From Lyophyllum atratum (Eukaryota; Basidiomycota; Agaricomycetes; Agaricales; Lyophyllaceae), in the NCBI GenBank assembly GCA_014905825.1, contig JACGCN010000039.1, positions 1 through 64,000 of the forward strand: a stretch of 64,000 bases of DNA, in the 5' to 3' direction. Position 1 is the first letter of the stretch; the number at the start of each line of letters is the position of its first letter. The notes below the pieces were generated by a model. That model saw only the letters and a list, made by a program, of their open reading frames with translations. It was not told the DNA's origin and did not search any database. The position numbers and the translations under genes were made by a program. Positions 1 to 11,253 of this stretch are shown one piece after another.

Positions 1-1231
1 CTAGAACTGGCCTGTGATGGGCTTTCGGGTTGAATCTAGGAGATCTTCCACGACGAGAAGGGGTCCCCCGAGGGGATACGCTAATGGGAGAACTGTGCAT
101 GCCGTTGAAGCCCCCGCAGGTTTTTCGAGCGAACTCGAGCTGTTCTTCACAACGTTTCGGCGGTCGCAAGGCGTAAGAGAGTGGCGGAGTATGAAGTTCA
201 CCCATGTTATGTGATTTGATGCATCGGCGTGGGTAAGCTTTCCTTTTCCAGTCCGTCCCTTTTTTTACTCTCCAAGAAACTCAGGAATGCCCTGGCCCAT
301 CCTTCAAGAATCCGATTAATAATCCTATGGGCCTCAGCACTATCGACACTAGTGGTCTCTGTATTGTTCGCAATTTTCCCAAGGTCGGACAGTACACCTA
401 TACCTTTGCCCTGAACCTTAACTGGGTTCACGTGTCCAAAATTCGTGTCATGATGGCCATTGGCCACACGCAGCAGTTCGTTGTCTGTGCAGGGTGCGCA
501 CGAGGCATGTAGAAAAATGAGGCCCGCGCAATGTGGCGCAATGGCACAAGTAATAGTATGAAGTCCGCGCATGGAGGCCTCGTGCCTCGGTTGAGACTAA
601 TGATGCAACGTTTATGCATTTAACTTCACTATGGCTATTATTTGATCAAGCGTTGATGGTCATGAGGTAAGAGGAAGAACAGGAAGGACAAACCCGCCAT
701 ATGTAGTCGGCATATATCTGCTTCGACTTTTTGACTTTTTGCTCGGTATGTCTGGTATCATTATGTACAATGGAACGCTGTAGCAGGACGCCAGCGCGGT
801 AAAACGGCCTCGACTCAAGCGCTGGGCTGATGGGAAATCTGGTTCACTGCTTATGGATCCGCCTGATCCTGGATTTCTACAAGAGGCTGTTCCCATCTAC
901 CTGCCAGAGTCAACCTTGACCAGTGGCCCCGAAGCATCGATCTGATCTGATTTAAAGCCATTGCAATGATTCCATATGATACTCAAACCTGTCGATGTCA
1001 GAATACCTCATCACATTAACCCAAGCTCGGGCTCTTGAACCTGAGACACTATTCTTGAGTTTCAAGAGAATTTCGTCCCTCGACAGGGTCTGTCCTCTCC
1101 TTATCCCTTTCCGAAATTGAAACTCCGCGACGATCGTGAGTACGGTCGGAAGATCTTGGATGATGTGGGTCCCAATATAAAACTTCCCCAGGCAGTCAAG
1201 GCGATGTGAAAAAATTCTATGGTATATCCAT
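1..1231. other. Left-edge intergenic region
   Basis: This stretch lies downstream of the minus-strand GPI inositol-deacylase gene. Only short open frames without recognisable motifs are present. It probably holds the 3' untranslated region of that gene and possibly the edge of another gene beyond the window. I see no RNA gene or repeat that I can support. Confidence 0.4.
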
Positions 1232-4200
1232 CTAGCGTGATACCCTCCTATCATCTAAAGCCCAAGACGCGCCTCCCCAATATCGCCGGCCCACACGGAT
1301 CATGACTATGAGAGCGACCGCAATTTTGGCCGCGTCGAAGACGCTGTAAGCCTTCCGTGGGCCGATGAAGAAAGCGGTGCCGGCAAGTACCACCAGCACC
1401 CATCTGACGGTGAGAGCCCGTTCGAATCTATTCATTAGGTTAGCACAGGGGTTTGGTGGAGCTCAGACAAATTGGGACCTCACCTTTGACGTTCAAAGAG
1501 GGCGCCGGTATTCCACGACGCAAAGTCGACCAAGATAAGGAATGGTGCCGCATTTAGGAAATCATGATCGCCATCGAATGGTGTCGTCAGACCGGCTGTG
1601 GCTAGCGTCCGTACCCACACCGCCAACACCGGCGCCACGAGTGGGAGGAGCCAGGTCATGAGAAGGAGTAGGTGGGTGTTGTGGTTATGATTGTCGACTA
1701 TATATTTTTGAAGTGCTCCTCGCTGCGCTTCGTGGTTCTGTACGTCTTCCGGCTTCTGCTCCTGTACTTCACCATTCGTATCGGCTACGCGAATCAGCGG
1801 GATCGCAGTTATACCCGGGGCACGGGAGGATTTGATGTTTGAAATCAGCCGCGCCGAGGAGGCGCAGGTGGAGAGGTGGATCAACCAACAACCAAGATAG
1901 GCCACTTGCCAAGGGACTAAGAGAAAAATCAAGGCGAAGATTAATCCCATAGAAACAATAGTGCTCCGACGAACACCAGCACTTTCCCGTACCCTGGATC
2001 TGTAGCATCCAAACACATAAGCATCGGAAAGAAATGTCTGCGAGAACGTACGACTACCTCCCGAAGACCAGGGAATTCATGACCCCAACTGGCCACATTA
2101 AGACGACGAGTAACCACCAGCTCACGCACACCAGCCCGCTAGCGATGAGAAGCAGAAGTGGCGCGATCGGAGCAAATAATAGCTCTCCCCCAGTGCCGAT
2201 ATAATAATCCACAGGAAGTGGAAGGAGCGCAACCACGAACGACGCCACCAGAAGTTTCTTAAGAGTGCGCTGACTGTACTTCGATAACGACCCCTGTACA
2301 CTTGGCATACCTATATCGATATATGATATTCAGCACAATCACTCTCTCACAATAAGTGGAAAAAGAAAAATATGACTGACCTTCCCCCCGATCGGTGGCG
2401 CCCCACGCAAGTAAACAAAACAATCGCAACAACGCCCACCGCCCAGCTCACCAACGTCGCCGGGTAGCGCGATGCCCATCGCCCCAGTGTCGCGGACCAG
2501 TCTATGCTGATCGAAAAGCCCAGCATATTGCATCCAAGCGTGCCGGACGAATAAATCACAAGGTCGAGGGACCTGCGTGGCGCAGCAGCGTTCGACGCCA
2601 CGTATGGAGCAGGCGCATGTGAGTGCAACAGTATGCGGCTGTTGGGCGCGTTCAATGGGAAGTAATGTGTTTCCACTGGGTGGGCGGTGTGGGAAATTAG
2701 AGCCGAGAGGAGGGGATCTATTTTTAGGTTCGTTAGTGATTGAATAAAGAGGAGGGCGGGGAGGGTTGCACCTGAACACCATGGATCATCGTCAGGTTTA
2801 ATGGGGGTGTATCTATAAACGATGAGAGCGTTCAAGAAAATATTTGGGAATATGAAGTGGGATCTGAGAGCCGTCTTGTCGGCAAAAAGTACATCGGCGT
2901 TTCTGAACAGAAGTGCTTCACGAAAATTAGCCGTAGTCAACATCACCAAGAAGTCGGGCCCTGCTTACACAATGTGGTGGGTGCCTCGACGATCTCCTCC
3001 CGCACAGAGAACCCACCAACCACCCATCCCCGCCCATCACCGTCATCCACGCGGACCCCAAGCCAGCGCTTGCCTACGCCCTCTTCCCCAGCTGGAACAT
3101 CAGCCTCAAACACCACCGCCCCCTCCGACTCGTCTGTACCTTCTCCGGGCACGGGGAACGTCGTCCCCGGAAGCGGATTCGGCACAAGCTTGAGCAGCGT
3201 CGGCTTCAACGGGCTGCACGTCGGTACTGCCACGTCGTCCAGGCCCGGTGCCTCTGCACACAGAAACACCGACGCGCGGAGGGGTACAGCATGCTGCGGC
3301 GCAACGGGAGGGATCGACCCCAGCCCAACAAGGACGACTGCTTTCAGAGGTGTCTTCGCGAGGCGTTCGGCGGATGGGATGGGTAGCAAATAGGTGCGGG
3401 AGCCACTATGGCGCATTAGGACTAGGTGGTTTGCTTCGGGCATGATTTTGTACGTCGTCGGATCGTCAAGAGTAAATCCTGTCGAGGCAACCACTGGTGC
3501 CGGGGGGAGGGTGTGCCCGTCACGCAACCAGGTGTCAAGAACGTCGCCTTTGGCGGTGGGAGAGGAGGCCACCCCGAGTTCCAAAGCGGCACGGGCAACG
3601 CGCCAGCGTACCTGGTGGCACCATACCATCTCGCGGTGCCCCACACCCGTCCAAGCACCTTCCAGGGCGGACGTGAAGACCGTGCGGCGGAATTTGTCAC
3701 CACGTGAATCTGCAGGGAGGATGCACGATTCAGAGGGAATCATCATATCAGTCGCGCCTCCGCAGAGAGAGAGAATAGGTGTCGGGTCCGACTCGAGCGT
3801 CTTCTGGTTCTTGGCGTATATTTTGTCGATGCGGGAATCAAAACGCGCCGGGGGGAGGGTGTGTGGTGTGGACATGGTGATGATCGCGGAAATGTTCGGT
3901 GACGGGAGCAGGGAGTTTGCGACGATGCCGCCCATGGAGTGTCCCATTATAATTATGGATGTGTCATGGGGATATAGGGAGAGGATATATGATATTGCGT
4001 GCGAGGTATACGTGATTTGTGATTCAAGAGTGGGCCCATGGAATGCAGAGAGATCCTCATTGAATTCGACTATAAAGAATACATCAGAAGGTTTGAATTT
4101 CAAGAAGAGTTGAGATCAATAGCGACTGGACGACGCATGATATTCTGGACTAGGACCTACGACGAAGCTTCCCATGCTCCTCAAGAGCCCTCGCCTGCTC

Positions 4201-4753
4201 CTCTAGGTAAACGGCATAGAGATATGCCAAATAGCTTCGCTATCAAGTCCCATTGTCCGCGATGGCCCACATTCACACGTCCCAAGGCACACGAATAGAA
4301 GACTCCGCACCTGCAAAGAAGTCAAGTGCTTTCAGCCTGCGCGACGAGAATTCAGGTGCGACGACATTGGGCGACGTGTAAAACTGCCTCGTAGCGGAGG
4401 AAGCGATAGACCGAACCTGGTGCGACGAGCCTGCGTTGCCCGGAATGAAAAGCACTGGTGTCCCGTCTACCTTCAAATCATGGACGTGTTAGCTATTCCT
4501 CGGTCAGAAAGCTGGTAATCATTACCTCAGTAGGATCCCATCCGACCTCTCGGTACAACGACAACGAGTACCTCGTTGCGAGTGGTGTCCATGATGTGTT
4601 AAAGCTGCTTTGGAGGACATACGACGGCGACATCCACGACATACGACATCCTTGCGGCGAAAGATTCTCAGAGATGTCCCACGTTGCGAGGTAGAATAAA
4701 GCGAGAGCTGCAAGAGAGGCCGAGCCTAGAACGAATGTATAAGATAGCCGCAT
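1232..4753 (-). CDS. BST1: GPI inositol-deacylase, BST1/PGAP1 family
   Basis: Removes the inositol-linked acyl chain from GPI anchors in the ER so that GPI proteins can leave for the Golgi. The start at 4753 opens with a hydrophobic segment ([19 protein letters not shown]) that acts as signal anchor. After a short intron comes [15 protein letters not shown], then [15 protein letters not shown] and the lipase nucleophile elbow GHSMGG with the catalytic serine, followed by STPH; this order is typical of the family. The C-terminal half, in several exons below about 2.95 kb, is rich in membrane segments, and the last exon (1232 to about 1420) has [16 protein letters not shown]. Exons are joined by short introns; joins in the membrane half are approximate. 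The next gene upstream, 14-3-3, is on the same strand but separately transcribed. Confidence 0.85.
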
Positions 4754-5059
4754 GCTGGTGGCATGAGCATGGGTTTCCGTTTAGCCTGCGACGCGTCACA
4801 ATCTGACAACAGATTTAATTAGCCGCATGTTGACATGCTGTCTGTAATTGATTGATGACCCTCAGGACTTGCTCGTAAATCGTTACACGATGAGATGTTA
4901 TGAAAGAATTGATTGTATGGCTATGATAATACGAATTGCAATACGTGATACGGTGATGGGTAGGTGCAATGCAAGTGGGGACCGAGGAGTAGGCGACACT
5001 TTGTCAAGGCGGCGCACATGGGTAGGGACGACAAAATAACATAAGAGGGAACAAAACAT

Positions 5060-5997
5060 CTACTCGTCAGCGGGCGCATCCGTGGGCTCATCCTTAGCAT
5101 CAGCAGGCTTGTCGGCTGAGTTAAGAATCGCGTTAGCATAAGTAGAAATGAATGATAGCGCGTTAGATACTCACCAGAGTCCTGCATGTCTGAAGTCCAG
5201 AGAGTCAGGTTGTCACGGAGCAGTTGCATGATCAGCGTCGAGTCCTTGTAGCTCTCTTCTGATAGGGTGTCGAGCTCGGCGATGGCATCATCGAATGCCT
5301 GCTTGGCCAGATGGCAAGCACGATCAGGGGAGTTGAGGATCTCGTAGTAGAAGACAGAGAAGTTGAGTGCGAGACCGAGGCGGATGGGATGTGTCGGCGG
5401 GAGCTCGGTGACGGCAACATCGGAGGCAGCCTTGTAGGCTTCGAGGGACTTGTCGGCGCTGTCCTTGCGCTTATCGCCTGTCGCGAACTCGGCAAGGTAT
5501 CGGTGGTAGTCACCCATCCTGATGGACGATAAGCAAGTCTGACGATGAACTGCGGAGGGACGTGACGTACATCTTGTGGTAGAAGACCTTGGACTCGCCA
5601 GAGGCGGCCGAGGGAATGAGGTGCTTGTCGAGAACATCGAGGATATCCTCGCAGATTTTGGCGAGCTCGCTTTCAATCTTCTCCCTGTAACCCTTGATCA
5701 TTGAAACCTGGGCCTCGTTACCCTTGGACTCCTCCTTCTGCTCGATCGAGGAGACGATTCTCCAAGAGGCACGGCGGGCACCAATGACGTTCTTGTACGC
5801 CACGGAGAGGAGGTTACGCTCTTCCACGGTCAGCTCCTGGTCTGACGAGGCGACGCGCTTCATGTTCTCGACCATCTCTGATGACGTATAACAAGTCAAC
5901 GAGCTGCGATAGCGTATCGGGGTAGATTCTGACCTTCATAACGTTCAGCCTGCTCAGCGAGCTTGGCGAGGTAGACAGAGTCTTCACGGTCGGGCAT
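5060..5997 (-). CDS. 14-3-3 protein
   Basis: Phosphoserine/phosphothreonine-binding adaptor that docks on kinases, phosphatases and transcription factors in cytosol and nucleus. The protein starts [20 protein letters not shown] at 5997. Family signatures are plain: [19 protein letters not shown] holds the binding Lys and Arg, and [11 protein letters not shown] holds the Arg-Tyr pair of the phosphate pocket. [17 protein letters not shown] and the [18 protein letters not shown] helix signature follow. Introns lie near 5.88-5.93 kb, 5.52-5.57 kb and 5.12-5.17 kb. The tail after the last intron is acidic and ends DAPADE, as in other fungal 14-3-3 proteins. About 255 residues, normal length. Fungi usually keep one or two paralogues; which one this is cannot be told from the window. 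Confidence 0.95.
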
Positions 5998-6720
5998 CTG
6001 TGACACGACAGGGGTCAGACATTGGACGCGAGAGGACGCGTCGTGAACTTACGATGGTCGGGTAGGGTAGGGTGGTGTGGTCTGTGGGTGGTAGGAGATG
6101 AGCGAGGAGGTAGAGGTCGGAGGACGTCGGGACTCACGGTAGGGGAGGGCTGATAAGCGTTTGAAAGTTGGGCGGTGGTTTGGATTGGAGTACTTGAGAT
6201 AAAAACCACTCTGGGCAGAGGGTTACAGGCCACGTGACCAGGCCATCAGGGCAAAGGGTTGGTCGGCAACGTGACCTTATTCGACGGAACCTTCCTAAAA
6301 CGACCATCTGACGTCTTATCAACTTCGAACAAAACAAGAATCGTATACATAGCCCTTTGCCCGCAGCCCTTTGCCCCCTCTGTTTCATTCATATCAGCCA
6401 GCCTTTGCCTATCAGATACTAGACAAAGTGATACCCATGACTCTCTGTGCCCACCGATTGTCGTCAAGGGTTTCAGAACCGTCGCAACTATTCCCACTGT
6501 CAATTAACGGGGATCTCCAGGGATAGCCTATGTGCACCAGTTTGAATCTCAGGTCTTCAGCTTGACCTTCTGGTATTTCTTCTGGAGCTTCTGGAGCCTC
6601 TGGACCCTGGTGACATTTTCTTGTTCCCTGTTCAAACTTCAACTTCAAGTTGTCGCCTTAGAAATGACAAGTCTGTCACGTGCCAATGATACCAGTTTAA
6701 ATTCTCGTTCATAATATTGT

Positions 6721-6726
6721 ACGCGT
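6721..6726 (+). promoter_or_regulatory. ACGCGT box (MCB-like), distal copy
   Basis: ACGCGT, 113 bp upstream of the ATG at 6834. This is the MluI cell-cycle box bound by MBF-type factors in yeasts. A function here is inference; single copies occur by chance elsewhere in the window. Confidence 0.35.
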
Positions 6727-6789
6727 AGAATTCTTCCAAGTCGCTTAACCCTACCGAAGCACCAGCACAGGGTTAAAGGCGCGTTCTTT

Positions 6790-6795
6790 ACGCGT
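6790..6795 (+). promoter_or_regulatory. ACGCGT box (MCB-like), proximal copy
   Basis: Second ACGCGT, 44 bp upstream of the ATG at 6834, followed directly by CGAAAA. Two copies within 75 bp make an MBF-type G1/S promoter plausible but unproven. Confidence 0.35.
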
Positions 6796-6833
6796 CGAAA
6801 ACTCTAAAAAGGCTCATATAACTCACCAGCATC

Positions 6834-7531
6834 ATGCCTGCCGAAAAAACGCAAAAGCGGCGCGTCGACATCCGCCTCAGCCAAGAAGGCGCGCCTTGCT
6901 CACGCAGCCGCTGCTGACAGTGTGCGAGACATTCTCGCTGATACCGCCAACTTCCCTGTCCCGGAAGGCGAAGACGACATCCGACGCTCGCTACTCGAGC
7001 TTGCCGTTTATGCGCGTAGCTTGGAGGAACAGATCGAAGCGTCGAAACCCAAGGAGATGTCGCCCCAGCAGTTGAATGCGGCTGCAGAGAAACTTCGAGC
7101 AGCGGCAAGGAGCGGTATCAGAAAGCAGATGACCGTTCGTTGCTCCATCATTCATCCTGGGCTTAAACTTATGTAGATGTTTCTCCTTCCATAGTGGAAG
7201 CCATCCTGCAAGACGGGCTCCGCCAGATGGACTTATGATGGTGTCTGTGCCGATCCCGCCGTCTTCGGTGCATTCCTCGGGCTCGACGGTCCTCCGACGT
7301 TCAAAACGAAGAAGATGCCAAAGGACGAGTTCGAGGATCTCATGGGCGACCTGGAAGTGTCTATCCGGTATGTCGCATATGCGCAATAACTGGTGAAATA
7401 AGTGACGCCGATTCTCAATTGCCATGTTATATTACAGGTATGATACTCTGAAAATCACTTCCACCGATGTCAACATCCATTGGAAAGCTGCAGAGGGTAC
7501 CTTCAAGTGCAGTGGATCTTACGGGAAGTAA
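6834..7531 (+). CDS. Uncharacterised small nuclear protein with apparent frameshift near start
   Basis: I do not recognise a named family. Three exons fit well: 6834-7134, 7195-7367 and 7438-7531, with introns of 60 and 70 bp. The N-terminus is basic (KRKSGASTSASAKKARLAHA), a likely nuclear localisation signal. A helical stretch around SLLELAVYARSLEEQIEA could be a coiled coil, and the C-terminal part contains WKPSCKTGSARWTYDGVC. The oddity is that the only good ATG, at 6834, is one base out of frame with the rest. Removing one base from the run of six A at 6844-6849 would put the ATG in frame, and the three exons then total exactly 189 codons. So this is either a homopolymer sequencing error or a freshly broken gene. 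Two ACGCGT boxes upstream hint at cell-cycle expression. Confidence 0.55.
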
Positions 7532-7856
7532 GAGAACGACATCGAAACTGGACCATGAACTTTAGCTCTCAAATAATGCCCTATTCTAATCATCCATCGA
7601 GATTACGTCTTCGTATCGCCTAAGTATTGTTCTGCTATGATATCCAGCCATGAGAGAGTTAGGATAGTTAATGCTAGCCCGCTGGTTTTACCAAATGCCT
7701 CTGCACAGATAGAGACGCCAAGAACATGCTGGACGATTCGGACCGGGATATGGAATTTGGAAATGGGGGCTGATTAGTACCCGTGCGACAAAGTGATCGC
7801 GTAACGTGTGTCGCGTTCAGGAACGCTTTAGCCACAGTTCTGCAGTGACCAACACC

Positions 7857-10726
7857 ATGCCTGAACGTCAGACAGCAGCACCTGCTGCTCCTGGCCCTCC
7901 AGCAGCCGGGAGAGAGGAGCAGTCCACATTGAAAAAGTTCATTAGCATTGCTCAGGTACGTTTGTCCTCAGGATGTGAGCCACGGACACCAGTATGCTAA
8001 CAGCCGTCTATAGCAAATGTTTTTAATGTGGGCCATCACGAATTTAGGTATTGGGTCAGACGTCTACTCAACTATATGCGTCCCTAATCGTTTACGACCT
8101 TAAGCCACGAAATACTTCACGTCATCCTCTACGAAGGAACCCGCGGCACCTATAGCTGTTACCAAACCCGGCGAATCAACTCCAGCGAGTGTGGACGCAA
8201 GATTACTTCCTCCAGCCCAGGCCATCCCCGCGTGGAATCTTGGCCAACAGTTAGACATGCATGTGCATCTTTCGACCTCGCCGAATGGTCAGGTGTTCAG
8301 CGCACCAAACTGGCGAAAGGAGCAGGACAAGCATTTGCCCAAGTTCGTCTGGGCTAACCTGACCTTTGGAGACTGGAAGGCTGCGTATACCGCTGAGTTT
8401 GACATCAAGTTCCCAAATGTGCGTCTTGGCTCCACCGCTAGGGGGTTGTGCTGATCGTCACCTCTTGGGCTCGCAGAGCGTTCTGAATAATGGCTCGCTT
8501 TGGATGGACGTGTTCCTAACGAGGGAGGGTGCAAGTCCTAATCCTAATGATCCTACTTTCAACCCCGAAAATATGCATCATGTCCGGAAACGTATGTTCC
8601 TATTCAAACTTGCCAAGATAGGAACTTATCTTGGCCTTCCGTTTTCTCTGACAGTTTTGACGCCATACCTTCCGCGAGCAAAAGTCAGGAAGGAGAAGAA
8701 ACTGCTTGGTAACGCGGAAAATGCTGAGGATGATGAGCCTGAAGAGGTACTTTGAAATCGAATTTTATGCGTTAGAAGCATCTGACTCTGCTTAGGCCGA
8801 TTACATCGTGCCCCATTGGCATAGAGCGAGTACTCTATCGATAAACACTGATTCATAATACTCATTCTTGTGCACCAGAACGTCACTTTGGCACTGGTCT
8901 CTGATTCAGCGAAGGTTCCGTATGGTACATTGCCGCCTCCCATTATTGAACGTCAGTCCAAAAATTATAGCCGTGTTTACGAAGTTCCTCATATTTCTGT
9001 AGATATCCACCTGGTGCCCGACCAAAGGGATGCAACTGGCGCGACCGGTTTCTACCACCCCATCATTTTCCCGAATGAGTTCTGGCATCTCCGTGACCAC
9101 TACGTCGAGCTCAACTCCACGACGCCCACGCTCCCCATCCAAATCGTGTTCCAACCCATGTCGTACTTGAAGTTCCAGATGTTCGCAGCCATGACCAACG
9201 GTTTCAAGGAGGCCGCGAAGCAACAGGGTGGAGGTGCTGGTGCTGAGCTTGACGAGCTCAAGCGGATGCTGATCGAGACGAACCCCTGGTTCCTCGGGTT
9301 GACGGGTCTTGTCAGCCTTTTGCATGTATTGTGCGTGACAAGTGGTTTTTTTCTTCACTGACAACCGTTATTGAATATTCATGACGCACAGGTTCGAGAT
9401 GCTTGCGTTCAAGTCGGATGTCTCCCATTGGCGCCAGAAGAAAGAAATGGTTGGAGTGTCCGTCAGGTGAGGAGACTCATGTCATTTATTCTGCCATTTG
9501 ACTCACGAACTGTCAACTACAGGACGGTACGCTACTCGAGATCTTTGGGTATTTGCTGCGAAACTTACGGGCGGGTTCTAGATCATTACGAACGTTTTTG
9601 TTCAGATTACAATTCTGCTCTATCTCATTGATAACAACGAGAACACGAGTTGGATGATCCTCTTCGGGTCTGGTACTGGTGTCCTTATCGAGGCTTGGAA
9701 GGTGCGTCATAAGCTCAATAGCATGTGCTTGCAAACTTTAAACGCTGTAATGACATCAGGTAACGAAAGCAGTGGATATCAGCGTGGTTCCTGCCCCGCC
9801 CGGTTCCTTAATTCCTTACAAGCTAGATATCAAAGGTGAGCATACCGCTCCAATTGAATACGGCAGTGTTGTAACCCGCGTTTTCTAGACAAGCATGTCC
9901 TTAGTGAGGATGAAAAGAAGACCCAAGAGTGAATATCCTTGGACCCTCCCTTTTACAGTGCGCGTGCCAAATTAACATGCCATCATCTCAGATACGACAA
10001 ACTGGCGTTCCGATACGTCTCTTACGTGGCCATCCCACTTCTCGCGGCATACACGGGATATTCTCTGCTCTACAACACGCACAGGGGCTGGTACAGCTTT
10101 GTAATCTCCACACTCACCTCCTTTGTGTACATGTTTGGATTCGTACGTCTTTCTATCAAAGTTTTCCCCGGCTTTTGCTGACATTTTTGTCTGACAGGCC
10201 CAACTGGTCCCCCAACTGATCATCAATTACAAGCTGAAGGTGGGACGGCCATCACCGCATGGCGATGGTTACTTATTATATATATACATTCAGAGTGTGG
10301 CGCATATGCCCATGAAGGCGATGATATACAAGACGCTTTCCACAGTTGTTGATGACTTTTTCGCGTATGGAACATCCCCGTTGTCCGTGGCAGCATCTCT
10401 GACATGCCTTCACCTATAGATTCTGCATCAAAATGCCGTTCTTGCATCGCTTAGCTTGTTTCCGGTATTTTCGTCCCAGCCAGATTCCTGGTTGAGCGCC
10501 ATCTAACAACTGCCCGCTCTGATTTTTTAAGTGACGATGTTGTGTTCCTCATTTTCCTGTATCAGGTGAGCGGCTGTGATGTGCCGTGCCCGTAGAGCCT
10601 TCATTAATTCCGATGATGTAGCGCTGGATTTATCGGATTGACCCGAAACGAGTCAACGAGTATGGGCAGGTCATGGCGGAGGATGCAGTCGCAGTCAAGG
10701 ACGGGGAGTCAAAGAAGGACAAGTAG
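7857..10726 (+). CDS. CLPTM1 family multi-pass membrane protein
   Basis: Member of the cleft lip and palate transmembrane protein 1 family, ER/Golgi multi-pass proteins. Relatives include a GABA-A receptor trafficking factor and a glycosylphosphatidyl lipid scramblase in animals; the fungal role is not defined. The start at 7857 gives MPERQTAAPAAPGPPA, then an N-terminal membrane segment after the first intron. Lumenal family blocks are visible: KFVWANLTFGDWKAAYTAEF, YHPIIFPNEFWHLRDHYVEL and LPIQIVFQPMSYLKFQMFAA. Helices follow, including NPWFLGLTGLVSLLHVLFEM, FRYVSYVAIPLLAAYTGYSL and FVISTLTSFVYMFGFAQLVP. The C-terminal block YQRWIYRIDPKRVNEYGQVM is highly characteristic; the protein ends ESKKDK. 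About a dozen short introns interrupt it, so the amino-acid total is only approximate. Confidence 0.9.
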
Positions 10727-11253
10727 ACGGATATGAACGGGCTGGGGTCATGATGACTCTCTCAAAGCTTGCACGGGAAGGTAAAATGTAGGCAGGCCTC
10801 GGCTGTCCCCGTCCCGCTCCTGTATGCACGGAGGTGAAGTAACGGAAAGTTACCCGCTCCCATATTCATAGGTGGACGTGTAATTTGTGAGAATAAAACG
10901 GCCTTTTTATCCGGGTCGCTACGTGGCCTGGGTCTATAGGCGTCTACCGTGGGTCATGGGGCCCCTTTTCCGCGGGGGTGGGGGATCTGTCTGAAAGCTT
11001 GCAACCCATCGACGATGACCCGTCTGGTTGATACGAATATTGCGCTCAGATAGCGTTGCGGAGGTAACCCTTGGGGAAAGCAACAGATCTGAGAGGAGTA
11101 GTAGAATATGACACTTGATCGTGAAACATACATAGGGAGTCCTATATGTAACCACAAGAATTGGCCGGTACCCGAATCGGAACCGCCTCTCCGTCCGCCT
11201 TCATCTTCAACTTCCATCTGAGCCACTGCGCGTTCGCCACTGCCCGCCTTGAC
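10727..11253. other. Intergenic region downstream of CLPTM1 gene
   Basis: Holds the 3' end of the CLPTM1-type gene (AATAAA-like element near 10893) and the promoter side of the next plus-strand gene. No further gene, RNA or repeat seen. Confidence 0.4.

Larger units (their letters stand above)
5998..6833. other. Divergent intergenic region, 14-3-3 / nuclear protein
   Basis: Separates the minus-strand 14-3-3 gene from the plus-strand gene at 6834 and should hold both promoters. The half nearer 6834 contains two ACGCGT boxes (see separate entries). Open frames here are short, overlap each other on both strands and have no recognisable motif. Confidence 0.5.

Noticed and set aside
2857..4113. 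Long plus-strand frames opposite the GPI inositol-deacylase
   Set aside because: They mirror the coding exons of the minus-strand gene, which has the lipase motif and family blocks; the plus-strand translations are Arg/Ser-rich with no motif.
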